From Tetrahymena thermophila SB210 (lineage: Eukaryota; Ciliophora; Oligohymenophorea; Hymenostomatida; Tetrahymenidae): DNA of 64,000 bases. Made by a program: the position numbers and the translations under genes. Below, piece by piece: positions 26,301 to 36,990 of this stretch; positions within the stretch are counted from its first letter, which is position 1, and every line of letters begins with the position of its first letter. Under the pieces are notes generated by a model that worked only from the letters and a program-made list of their open reading frames with translations, searched no databases and had not been told where the DNA came from. Where the stretch lies: assembly GCF_000189635.1 (NCBI RefSeq), contig NW_002476361.1:496001-560000 (forward strand), in the 5' to 3' direction.

Positions 26301-29300
26301 CATTTCTATAGTAATGAGGCTAAAATGATTGGTAATTAAATTGAAAGAGTAGCCATTAAAGATTTTAATGGAAATCAAAGTGAAATATCTATTCATCAAA
26401 AAGAATAAACTGTTTAAGGATGTAAGTATCTATACATATACTGCAAAGGTTATCTAATAAATGAAAGTCCTTAAAAATTAAACATTTACACATCAATTTA
26501 GAAAAAAAAATCAGAATGCAGGATTGTTGGAGGTTAAAATCAGATTTATGAGGAAGAATCTTTAAATACTAACTTTATTTTATTCGGCAACGACACTGGG
26601 GAATAATTAAGTATCTAAGACTATAAATATGATAAAATTTCTTAACCAGTTAGTATAGGAGGTGTGGGAACAACTTAGTTAGACTTATACACATTAAATG
26701 ATTTCTTGATACCTATTTATTAGACAGTAGGAGTTAATGTTTCCATTAAAAACGTAGATTATGATTAAAAGCTGTTTTCAAAAGTGATTACTATTTCTCC
26801 TAGGTAAGCTTTTATTTATTAAATTATTTAAAACATTTTTAAATGTATTTTATTGGTTAAATGTATTTTGTAATAGGTTTATATTAGTTAATAAGACAGG
26901 ACATTAGATTTATATTAAGTAGAAAGGGTATGATGATAAAGTTACAGCAATAGAAAAAGATACCAGAATTCCTTTGTTTTGGTATGATTAAAGTGAGAGC
27001 AGATTTTTATCAATTAAGTTATAAGAAGAAGCAAATGAGTGGAATTGGAGTGGAAATTTAAATGTTCAAGAGCTCGGAACTGTGAACTTTATGGTAAGAA
27101 GTACTTAAGATAAATTAAATGTAGTTTTCTTAAGGACTGATGTGCGATCTGATGATTCAAATATTTACATAGTAATTGAAAAAGTCAGCGATAAAGAAAA
27201 ACCTTATTTGATATAAAATCTTACTTCTAGTGTTACTATAAATTTGTATGATTTTAATGTATCTCTCTTGCCATTATCTGAAAATTATGACTCTGCATAG
27301 CTTGATTAGTAATACCATTTTTCATGGGAACATCCATTTGATAGAGAAAAGAAACTTTATTTATAATTGATACCAAAATAAAAAAACTATCAGCTTCTCA
27401 ATTATAACTTATCACCTGACTAAATTTATCTTCGAGATAAATTATAATTATCTCCTTAAGGATTAAATAAAAATTAGGTAAATGACTTATTTATAATTAA
27501 ATGACAAATTTATAAGTAAAATTTTTAATTTATTTAGTTTTAGAATATTTACATTAAATTGTCAATTGAGATTGACGGTTTTACAAGAATTATTAAATTC
27601 GAAGACTCGTATAAAGATGAACCTGTTACATAGTAAGAAAAGGAAGAGCTAAGACAAAAGATAGAAAAATAAATAGAGTAAAAGCATTTTCCATAAAATT
27701 TGGGACAACCAAAAAAACTTAGCCTCAAGGAAAGTTAACAAAAAAATTAAGAAGAATCAAATTCTCTATTAAAAAATAAAATTGAATAGTAGATAAGTGT
27801 TTATATAAAATAGATTGGTATTTCAGTAGTTTAAAATCATAGAATAAATGAGAAGCCAAAAGAGATAATCTATGTAACAATAAAAGGAGTTGAGTTTATT
27901 ACTATAAAAAAATAAGAATTAATGACGAATCAGCTTAGAGTAAAACTCTTGAATATTGACCAAAATAACAGTTACAACATTTCTAATCCTGTAATTTTAA
28001 CTCCAAATAAATATTCTCAGTACAATAAAGATAAAACCAACAATTTTTTCATAAACATCATGGTAGAATAAAACTTAGTAGCTAAAAACCTTACTCTCTT
28101 TAATAACCTAGTTTTAGAAATTGATCCTTTCACAATTAGAATAGAAGATTAATTAGTTAATGTTGTATAGGATTTTATAAATACCGTAGAAGAAGTCTAA
28201 TATACTGTAGAAAGTTCTCATTTGAGTTCAATTAAAAATCAAATCGATGAGTCTGCAAGCTTAAAAAAAAATCAAAACAAAGTAAAATTTTTCTTGACAA
28301 AAATTTTTTTATTTTTATGAAAACACTTGATTTAGTTTTGTGCGAAAAAAAAAATATTTTTATATAAATTTGGTTTTGATTTAAAAAATTTTATTTTCAT
28401 TTAGTCACAAATAAATCCTGCGAACTTTAAAAATTACTTGACTTAAATAAATTTATTATTCAAATAATTTATTTTTATATTTAAATCATAATAAAAAGCA
28501 TAGAATATTTTAAAGATATTTAATAAAAAATCAATCTAACTTTTAAATAAACAATCTAAAAATCTAACAAAAAAAACAGCAAAACAACAAAAAAACAAAC
28601 AAATACATGAAAATTATTGAAAAATATTTATTTAAAAAAAAAATGATTTATTAAATTTTAAAATGATAAAAAACTGAATAAATATTCAATAAAAAGTCAA
28701 TCTAAGAAACAAAAAATCTAATAATCTAACAAAAGACAAGCAAACTAATACATGAAAATTATTCAAAAAATGTTTATTTTTATTAAAAAAATCATTAATT
28801 AAATTTTAAAATGATAAAAAACAAACTGAATAAATATTTAATAAAAAATAAATCTAAAAAACAAAAAATCTAATAATCTAACAAAAGACAAGCAATACAT
28901 GAAAATTATTCAAAAAATGTTTATTTTTATTAAAAAAATGATTAATTAAATTTTAAAATGATAAAAAACAAACTGAATAAATATTTAATAAAAAATATAG
29001 AATAAAAAATTCAAATGGTAAGAATGTGAAATTCCTCCAAGTAGTATTCCTACGTTTATAAATCAGCTAATCCTATCTAATATTGAAGCTAATCTTATAA
29101 TCAAAGGTAATTTTAAAACAAGCACACAGAGCTCAAACTTTTTTAAGCAAATATTTTCTGCACTTGGTGTTGTTTTAGCTGACATAGAATCACCTATTAA
29201 GTTAAATGGAATAAAACTTATTAACTGCTTTGAAACACCCTCTGGCATCACTAGTAAATTAACAGATCACTATAAAACTTAAGCTATTAGAGAAGTTCTA

Positions 29301-30422
29301 AAGGCATGTGGATCATTCAATATTATTGGTAATCCAGTTGGACTCTTCTAAAATATTTCCACAGGTGTAATTGATCTTATTTAAAAACCTGCTGAAGGTT
29401 TTGTCAAAGGACCTCTTGAAGGCGGATTAGGTATTATGGAAGGAGCTTCTTCTTTAATCAAAAATACTATGGCGGGAGCTTTTAATTCAGTTAATAAGAT
29501 AACTGGGTCTTTATCTAGTGGAGTGTCTGCTTTATGCATGGTACTTACTTACTTTTTAAAAATAAAAATTATAAGCATGATTTATTTTTTAAATTGATAA
29601 CAAACAATATTTTATTTAGGACGAAGAATACTTACAAGAAAGAGAGAGAAAGAATTAAATTAAACCAAAAAATGTTTTAGATGGAGCCACATAAGGAATC
29701 ACTTCCATAGTATCAGGTGTTACTAAAGGAATCACAGGCGTTTTGGTAAATCCTTTTGAAGGAGCTAAAAAGGGAGGAGCTTTTGGTTTGCTAAAAGGAG
29801 TTGGTTTAGGAATTGCTGGGCTTATTACTAAACCTGTTTCTGGAGTTTTAGACGCCGCTTCTTCCGTAACAGGTGGAATAAAAAATAATATAATGCTAGG
29901 AGATGAAAAAGCTAATGAAGTTAGACTTAGAAATCCTAGAGTTTTCTATGGAAGAGAAGGATTTTACAAAGAATTCATTGAAATTGATGCTGCAATGAAA
30001 GCGATTCTCCACACTACTTCTAAAGGAAAATATTAAAATGTTGACTATTTATAAGCTTATTTGATTGATGGGGATGGAGAAAACTAGAAAAATAATGTAG
30101 TCTTAGTAATAAGTTATGAAATTATTTTACTTTTTGATGCATCAAGAAAAAAGAAATGGTATTTTGAGACTAGTGGATTTTGTAGAGTAGAACTCAAATA
30201 AAATGGAATTTAACTTTATTGTTAAAATGAAATTTAAAAACTAAAAGTAAGTTTTTATCAAATTTTTATATAATTTTCTTAAGTAAATTTTAAAAAATAT
30301 AGAATAAAAGTGCATTCGTTGCCATTAAAAAAGATGATCAGAAGGAATATATTTTCAATTAGATTAACACTCTTAAATTCTAATTAGAAGAAGAAAAAAA
30401 AATTAGTCAGCTAGATAATTGA
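17340..30422 (+). CDS. VPS13: VPS13-family lipid-transfer protein with PH domain, 15 exons
   Basis: VPS13 proteins are rod-shaped bridges that move bulk lipids between membranes at contact sites. The N-terminal chorein domain starts MLKDLFTRLLNRIAGEYIVG and continues with GEVKIQNVSLNPSVID. A PH domain lies at about residues 798-900, from KSGIIFKRGKTLKNWVRYTG to NSWIENIEKIRTQ. The middle holds repeated beta-groove segments, for example GAEYYNAKVGLWEPIIEKVG. The C-terminus has the ATG2/VPS13 helical region with GVLVNPFEGAKKGGAFGLLK, then a PH-like end. Introns are at 18186-18902, 19334-19459, 20403-20459, 21445-21512, 21950-22114, 24446-24513, 25039-25116, 25420-25712, 26006-26167, 26804-26876, 27478-27543, 28282-29000, 29541-29619 and 30247-30302. 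The joined frame is exactly 3452 codons (3451 aa), normal for the family. Two introns (717 and 719 nt) are far larger than the rest and carry tandem repeats. Confidence 0.93.
18271..18805. repeat. Tandem duplication of about 266 bp inside a VPS13 intron
   Basis: Two adjacent copies start at 18271 and 18537, each beginning ATAAAATGTAATTGAATAAT. They are nearly identical, differing mainly by small indels and a few substitutions. Both lie in the 717-nt intron 18186-18902, so the duplication does not alter the protein. The high identity points to a recent event. Confidence 0.9.
28560..29000. repeat. About 3 tandem copies of a 148-bp unit in a VPS13 intron
   Basis: The intron 28282-29000 contains repeated units with the core TGTTTATTTTTATTAAAAAA at 28771 and again at 28919 (period 148), and a more diverged copy starting about 28620. 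Each unit ends with a stretch resembling AAACTGAATAAATATTTAAT. The last copy runs up to the splice acceptor at 29000. Confidence 0.85.
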
Positions 30423-30816
30423 TTAAATCAATAAATAAATAAATACACTTATTCAATTAAAAGTAAAATAATAATTGAAAAAAAGCTTAGAATTATATTA
30501 ATTTAGCATTCACTCAAATAAAATAAATAACTTTTATTGGTTGGTATCTATTTAATTTGTAATTAAATTATCAAAAAGTAAATAATTTCTAAATCATAAA
30601 TTGCTTATTTAACTAATATCTTTTAAAAGTTAAGGGGTTAATTTATTCAAATATTTAGTCTTATAAAATATAAAAAAATTAATAATTACAATAAATTTTT
30701 GAAATTAAGCTTTAAAATAATAAACCAAATTACTTAGAAATTTACTTTAGCTTGAAGATATAATTAAAAAAATTACATTTCTATTTTTTATGATTAGTTA
30801 TGATATATAATTTTTA

Positions 30817-31293
30817 TCAAATGTTTTAATCTGCCATTTCAGGCTAAAGGTAAATAACTTTATTTTTTTAATCTGTCATTTCAGGCTAAATGTAAATAAC
30901 TTTCTCGTTTTAATCTACCATTTATGGAAATTAAAAGTTCATTTCTGGATTAGTAAAATCTATGGTTTAAGTGCTTTAATCAGCTGTTTAAACTGTTTAA
31001 GTGTATTTATTAGCACTTTTAGAGCTTTTTTCTGCTCTATTAGGATTTTTTTTTGTTTGGTTATTTTGTTTTTTATGCTACTCATCATTATGTTATTATT
31101 TTTATTCTGCTTCTTTTTATTCTCTATGTTCCTTAAGTAATTATTCCTTTTATTATTACTTACTGTTATCTTATTAAGTATTATTCTATTCCATGCATTC
31201 TTTACATATACAGATACAACAACAGCAAAGTATTTCAGCTATTATTTATCCACAAGCATTATTATTATCATGATGGTGATGCCTTGAGCTCAT
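30817..31293 (-). CDS. Small Cys-cluster protein with C-terminal repeats, 158 aa
   Basis: A single 159-codon frame. The N-terminus is His/Asn-rich (MSSRHHHHDNNNACG), followed by a dense cysteine stretch AEILCCCCICICKECM at residues 19-34. The middle is a charged Gln/Lys/Asn-rich region of about 70 residues. The end carries a repeat: NEKVIYIQPEMTDQ, NKVIYLQPEMADQ and a weaker copy MNFQFPQMVDQ. The same DNA looks at first like a noncoding 42-bp tandem repeat, but TGA-only reading gives a coherent protein. The cysteine run could be lipid-modified (inferred palmitoylation) or bind metal. No known family is recognised. It converges on VPS13, with about 400 bp between stops. Confidence 0.65.
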
Positions 31294-31450
31294 TTATATT
31301 ATTTTTAAATATGTTTGTTTATTTGTTTATATTTAATTTTTCTTAGATTTTATATTATTTATTATCATTAAATTATTAATTATAATGTTAAAGATATTTG
31401 ATATTTAAATACATCTTCATTAAATTAAAAACATTTAAGGATAAGCTCTT

Positions 31451-31590
31451 ATTAATTAATTAATTAAGAATATTCCCCGATCAGTTTATCTAATTATTTT
31501 GTTTATCCTATTATTTTTTCAATTAATTAAGACTATTCCCCGATCAGTTTATCTAATAATTTTGTTTATCCAATTATTTTATCAATCTAA
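31451..31590. repeat. Two 63-bp direct repeats with CCCCGATCAG core
   Basis: The two copies share ATTCCCCGATCAGTTTATCT and the following TAAT..TTTTGTTTATCC, with cores at about 31473 and 31536. They lie 160-300 bp upstream of the start of the Cys-cluster gene on the minus strand, so they could be regulatory, but that is inference. Confidence 0.7.
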
Positions 31591-31713
31591 ATATTTTGTC
31601 TATATTATTTATTTAATATTTATTAATTTATGATTTTAATATTGCAATTTATCTTCTTCTATTTCATTTCTCTAAAGCGAAATAGAAAAATTAATATTTG
31701 GAAATATTAGATA

Positions 31714-32107
31714 ATGACAAATCAAATTAAATCAGAACTCTTATTAAATATTATATTACCTGATAAGGGAATAGAAATTATCAGAGTTATTTAAAGAAAA
31801 TTATATTTATCAAATTATATAAGTATGTATATTAAACAAAACTTAAAATAAGTAAGGGCTTATGAGCTGACTAAATCTGAAGTTTAAAGACAAAATATGA
31901 TACCCTTATTGAATTAAATAATAGAAAAAAATAATAAAAACATTACAATATATGATATTTTCATTTTAATACTCTTCTTATATAATGTAAAAAAAGGTGG
32001 TTCCACACCTGAACTTTACCCTATATTTCTATATTTTGAATTAAAAAAAGATATAAAATTTTAAAAATCATTTTTTTTTCTTCTATTTTATATTACAGAT
32101 TTGGCGG
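31714..32107 (+). other. Possible short gene or remnant, unassigned
   Basis: A TGA-free frame starts MTNQIKSELLLNIILPDKGI and includes YELTKSEVQRQNMIPLLNQI and NITIYDIFILILFLYNVKKG. The alternation of charged helices and a hydrophobic DIFILILFLY segment vaguely recalls the D..R..L.Y pattern of Sec1/Munc18 proteins, but the match is weak. A GTAATA donor-like site follows at about 32108, after which the frame becomes AT-run sequence and runs antisense to the LRR gene. It could be an exon, a pseudogene or chance; no other part of such a gene was found. Confidence 0.25.
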
Positions 32108-32342
32108 TAATATATATTTATTTTTTCATTTATTTAATAAACTATTTATTTACTTATTAACTTACCAAAATAAATAAAAAAATACGATATTCATATAAAT
32201 ATAAATATTAATAAATATTTCTATCTATATATATTTTAGGTTAAATTATCATATTAAAAAATATTATATAATAAAACAAATAGTATTTTCTATTATTAAA
32301 ATATTTAATTTTTATTCATCCTCTTTTCACCACTTGTTATTA

Positions 32343-35300
32343 TCAACAGAATTTAATATTAAATAATACTAATCTTTTAAATTTTCGGCATTTGTTTTTC
32401 AATTATGATTATTAGATTAAGCTGAAAGTTCCTTAACTAAATAATTAACTAAAAAAAAATTAAATAGAATAAAATTTTTTAAAAAAATAAAATTTAAAAT
32501 TAATAAAAATAAAAAAAGCATTAGTAAGTTAAAAAAGAAAAATAAATCAAATAAAAAAAATATCAAATAAATTAAAAGAGTTTTTATTTTTTTAAATTCA
32601 TTTTTATATTAAAAAATATCACAATCCAAAACAAATAAACTGTTTTTACCTAAGATCAAGTGTAAAATTTGAGAGATTAGCGCATTTTGCTAAAGCAGAA
32701 CCTAAACTTAATGCACCTTATTAGCTAATAGAATTATTACTTTTTAAATATTGAAGAAAAAATATATAAATAATTAGTTAGTTAGAAGGGAGAAATGAAG
32801 AAAAATTATGTTGAAAATAAAATAAAAAACAAAGCAAAAGAGCAAAATAAAAGAATTATATTATTTTATATTCTTTTTTATATTAAAAATAAATATCACA
32901 ATCCAAAACAAATAAACTGTTTTTACCTAAGATTAAGTTTCAAATTTGAGAGATTAGTACAATTTGCTAAAGTAGAACCTAAACCTAATGCATCTTCATC
33001 ACAAATATTATTGAAGCTTTTTAAATATTGAAAAATAATATATTATTATTTAATTATTTAGAAGGAAAAATGAAGAAATAAAAATAAATAGAAATGAATT
33101 AATTAGTTAAAAATAATAAATTCAAAATTTGAAAATAAAAAAATGAGCTATATAAAGAAAGATAGAAGAAGAAAAAACCATAAGTACTATAAAAAGAAAA
33201 ATAAAACTAATGAAAAGCTAATAAATATGGCAATCCAAAACAAATAAACTGCTTTTACCTAAGATTAAGTGTCAAATTTGAGAGATTAATGAAATTTGCT
33301 AAAAAAGAATATAAGTATGATGCTTCTTATTTATCTTATTTGCTTATTTATATCTAACTTTTTAAATATTGAAGAAAAATAAAAAATTAATTAGTATTAA
33401 GAAGAGAAAAATAAAGATAAAATATGAAATAATAAGAAATTAACTCATTAATAATATTCAAAAACAAAATTTGAAAAAAAATGAGTAAATTAAGAAAGAT
33501 AGAAAGAAAAAAAATGTAAAATAAAAACTCAATAGAAAAATAAAATCAAATAAAAAGCTAATAAATTTAAATAGTAATATTGTTTTATATTAAAAAATAT
33601 CATAATACAAATAAACTGTTTTTACCAAAGATTAAGTGTTAAATTTGAGAAATTAGTACAATTTAATAAAACAAAACCTAAGTTTGATTCACCTTATTTT
33701 CTTATTTAATTCTAACTTTTTAAAAATTGAAAAAAAAATATATTTAATTAGTTATTATGAAGGGAAAAATATGAATCAATAAGAAATTAATTAATTAATA
33801 ATATTAAAACCAGAATTTGAAAATAAAAAAATTATTAAATTAAGTAAGATAAATAATTAAAATAAAAAAGTAATAGAAAAATAATAAAAAGCTCATAAAC
33901 AAATTAAAAAAGTTAATTATATTGTTTTAAATTCATTTTAATATCTAAAAATATCACAATCCAAAACAAATACTGTTTTTACCTAAGATCAAGTCTCAAA
34001 TTTGAGAGAGTAGTGCAATTTGCTAAAATAGAACATAAGTCTGATGGACTTTATTTGCTTATTTAATTCTCACTTTTTAAATAATGAAAAAATATATAAT
34101 TAATTAGTTATTATGAAGAGAAAAATGAAGAAACAATATGAAATAATAAGAAATTAATTAAAAGCCAAATTTAAAAATAAAAAAATGAGTAAATTAGAAA
34201 GGCAGACAGATGAAAAAAAATAATTAAAATAAAAATGTAATAGAAAAATAAATCAAAATAAAAAGCTTCTTAACAAATTAAAATAGTTAATTTTATTGTT
34301 TTAATTCATTTTTATAACTAAAAATATCTCAATCGAAAATAAATAAATAAACAAACTGCTTTTACCAAAGATCAAGTGTCAAATTTGAGAGATTATTATA
34401 ATTTGCTAAAATAGAACATAAGTCTGATGCACCTTCTCCTATTTAACTTTAACTTTTTAAATATTGAAGAAAAAATATATCATATACTTTATAATATCAT
34501 CATCCCCCTATCCTCAAAATTTATAAAAAATTAAACTAATAATTTTTAATTAAAGATCTCATCTTATTTTAATGAATGATTTACATTAAAAAGAAGACAA
34601 CTTAGGCTATATGAATATACATACATATATTAATTTCATAGCCCTTCACATTGAAGTTATATTTGATTGGGGTATGATGTTAATTAGAAGTAAAAAATGA
34701 AGATAAAAAATTAATGAAATAATAAGAAATGAATTAATTAATAATAATAAAGTAAAAACTAAAAATAAAAAAACTTATATTAAGAAATATAGAAGAAGCA
34801 AAAAAACATAAGTACAATAAAAGAGAAAAAGAAAAATAAATCAAATAAAAGCTAATAAACAAATTAAAAGAGTAATATTGTTGAAAATTTATTTATTTTT
34901 ATATTAAAAAATATCACAATCCAAAACAAATAAACTGTTTTTACCGAAGGCAAAGTGTCAAATTTGAGAGATTAGCACAATTTGCTAAAGCAATACATAA
35001 GTTTGATGAACCTTTTTTGCTTATTTAATTCTAACTTTTTAAATTATGAAAGAAAATATAAAATTAATTAGTGGCTAAGAAAGAAAGGAAAAATGAAGAA
35101 AAAATATAAAATAATAAGAAAGAAATAAATAAATTAATAATATTAAAATCAAAATTTAAAAATGAAAAATGGGTTAAATTAAGAACTAGAAAAAAAAAAC
35201 ACAAAATAAATTAAGTACAATAAAAAATAAATTTGAAAAATAAATCAAATAAAAAGCTTTGAATAAAATTAAAATGGTTATTTTATTTTATATTAAAATA

Positions 35301-36947
35301 TATCACAATTCAAAATAGATAAACTGCTTTTACTTAAGATTAAGCGTCAAACTTGAGAGATTAGTGCAATTTCCTAAAGCACAACCTAATTTTGATGCAC
35401 TTATTTCATTTATTTTATTATTACTTTTTAAATGATGAAAAAAAAAAAATCTTATTAATTAGTTTTTAAGAAGGGAAAAATGAAGAAAAAATATAAAATA
35501 ATAATAAATGAATAAATGAATTAAAAACAAAATTTGAAAATAAAAAATGAGTTAAATTAAGAAAGATATAAGAAAAAAAACACATGGGTAAGTACAATAA
35601 AAAATAAATTTTAAAAATAAATCAATCAAATAAAAAGTTATTTAATAAATTAAAATAGTTATTTTATTTTATATTCATTTATATTTAAAAACACAGTTCA
35701 AAACAAATAAACTGTTTTTACCTAAGATCAAGTGTCAAATTTGAGAGATTAGTGCATTTTGCCAAACTAGAGCCTAAGCTTGATACACCTTTTTTGTTTA
35801 TTTTATTCTGACTTTTTAAATATTGAATAAAAAAATTAAATAAATAATTAATTAATTCGTTATTAAGAAGGGAAAAATGAAGAAAAAATATGAAATAATA
35901 AGAAATAAATTTTAAAAATATCAAAGCTAAATTTGAAAATAAAAAAATGAGTTAAATTAAGAAAGATATGAGAAGAAAAAACATAAACATATACAATAAA
36001 AAGAAAAATAAATCGAATAAAAAGCTAATAAATAACTTAAAAGAGCTACATTATTTTAAATTCATTTTAGTAACTAAAAATATCACAATCCAAAACAAAT
36101 AAACTGTTTTTACCTAAGATTAAGTGTCAAATTTGAGAGTTTATTGCAATTTGCTAAAGCAAAGCCTAAGCTTGATACACCTTATTCGCCTATATTATTC
36201 TAACTTTTATATATTGAAGAAAAAATATAATAATTAATTTGTTATTAAGATAGGAAGAATGAATCTAAAATATGAAACAATGAGAAATAAATTAATTAAT
36301 AACAATCAAATCAAATATTTAAAAAAGAAATGAGTTAAATTAAGAAAAAAGATAGAAGAAGAAAAATAAATAAATAAAAAGGAAAGAAAAATAAATCAAA
36401 TAAAAAGCTAATAAACAAATTAAAAAAGTTAGTTATATTGTTTCAAATTCATTTCTATAATAAAAAATATCACAATCCAAAGCAAATAAACTGTTTTTAC
36501 TAAAGATCAAGTGTCAAATTTAAGAGATTAGTGCAATTTGCTAAAGCAGGACCTAATCTTGATGCACCAATTGAATCAATTGTATTGGGGCTTTTGAAAT
36601 ATTGATGATAAGATAAATTATTATTTAGTTATTTAAAAGCAAAAAAAAATGAAATAATAAGAAATGAATGAATTAATTAATAATAATAAAAGATTAAGTT
36701 AAAAATAAAAAATAAATGACTTTAATTAAGAATAATTAAGAAAGATAAAAATAAAGAAAAAACACAAGTACAATAAAAGGAAAAGCAAAGTAAATCAAAT
36801 AAAAGCTAATAAACAAATTAAAAGAGTATTGAATTGAAACAATAAAACTATTTTTACGAAAAACTAAGTTTCAAATTTGAGAGATTAGTGCAATTTGCTA
36901 ATGCAGAACCTAAGCTTGATACACTAATTGCATCAATTTTTTTAAAG
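32343..36947 (-). CDS. LRR protein from 12 tandem one-repeat exons
   Basis: Minus-strand exons at 36947-36858, 36590-36501, 36203-36114, 35811-35722, 35423-35334, 35034-34945, 34452-34366, 34072-33983, 33715-33626, 33357-33259, 33016-32927 and 32739-32650 each encode one LRR of about 30 residues. Ten are exactly 90 nt, one is 99 and one 87; all begin and end in phase 2. Typical repeat text is GALSLGSALAKCANLSNF, or SLGSSLAKCTNLSNLTLDL, an RNI-like LRR. The last exon, 32448-32343, ends KFKRLVLFNIKFC and TGA. All exons plus the 2 nt from upstream give 398 codons. LRRs of this type form curved protein-binding surfaces. The 5' end is not settled: a 30-nt phase-2 exon near 37331-37360 and an ATG at 37443 are candidates, but they do not join in frame. 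Several repeats have lost consensus residues, so the gene may be partly degenerate. Confidence 0.75.
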
Positions 36948-36990
36948 CTTTTTAAATATTTAAGAAAAAATATATTATAATTTAGTTATT
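32611..36990. repeat. Tandem array of 12 exon-intron units (277-579 bp)
   Basis: Unit starts, taken at the plus-strand edge of each exon, are 32650, 32927, 33259, 33626, 33983, 34366, 34945, 35334, 35722, 36114, 36501 and 36858. Spacing is mostly 357-392 bp, with shorter units at the left end and one 579-bp unit that carries an insertion at about 34480-34700. Similarity covers introns as well as exons. The block just after each donor, GTAAAAACAGTTTATTTGTT on the minus strand, is the best conserved intron part. Confidence 0.9.

Noticed and set aside
30826-30930. Noncoding 42-bp tandem repeat
   Set aside because: Read on the minus strand with TGA-only stops it is the C-terminal repeat of the Cys-cluster protein.
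31077-31297. Hydrophobic plus-strand frame starting MLLIIMLLFLFCFFLF
   Set aside because: It is the antisense of the Cys-cluster gene; its hydrophobicity comes from reversing Gln/Asn-rich codons.
32795-33031. 78-residue plus-strand ORF
   Set aside because: It is antisense to an LRR exon and its intron; the minus-strand exon explains the conserved part.
35718-35924. 68-residue minus-strand ORF ending in CTNLSNLTLDLR
   Set aside because: Only its last 30 residues are real: they are one LRR exon, and the rest is intron read through.
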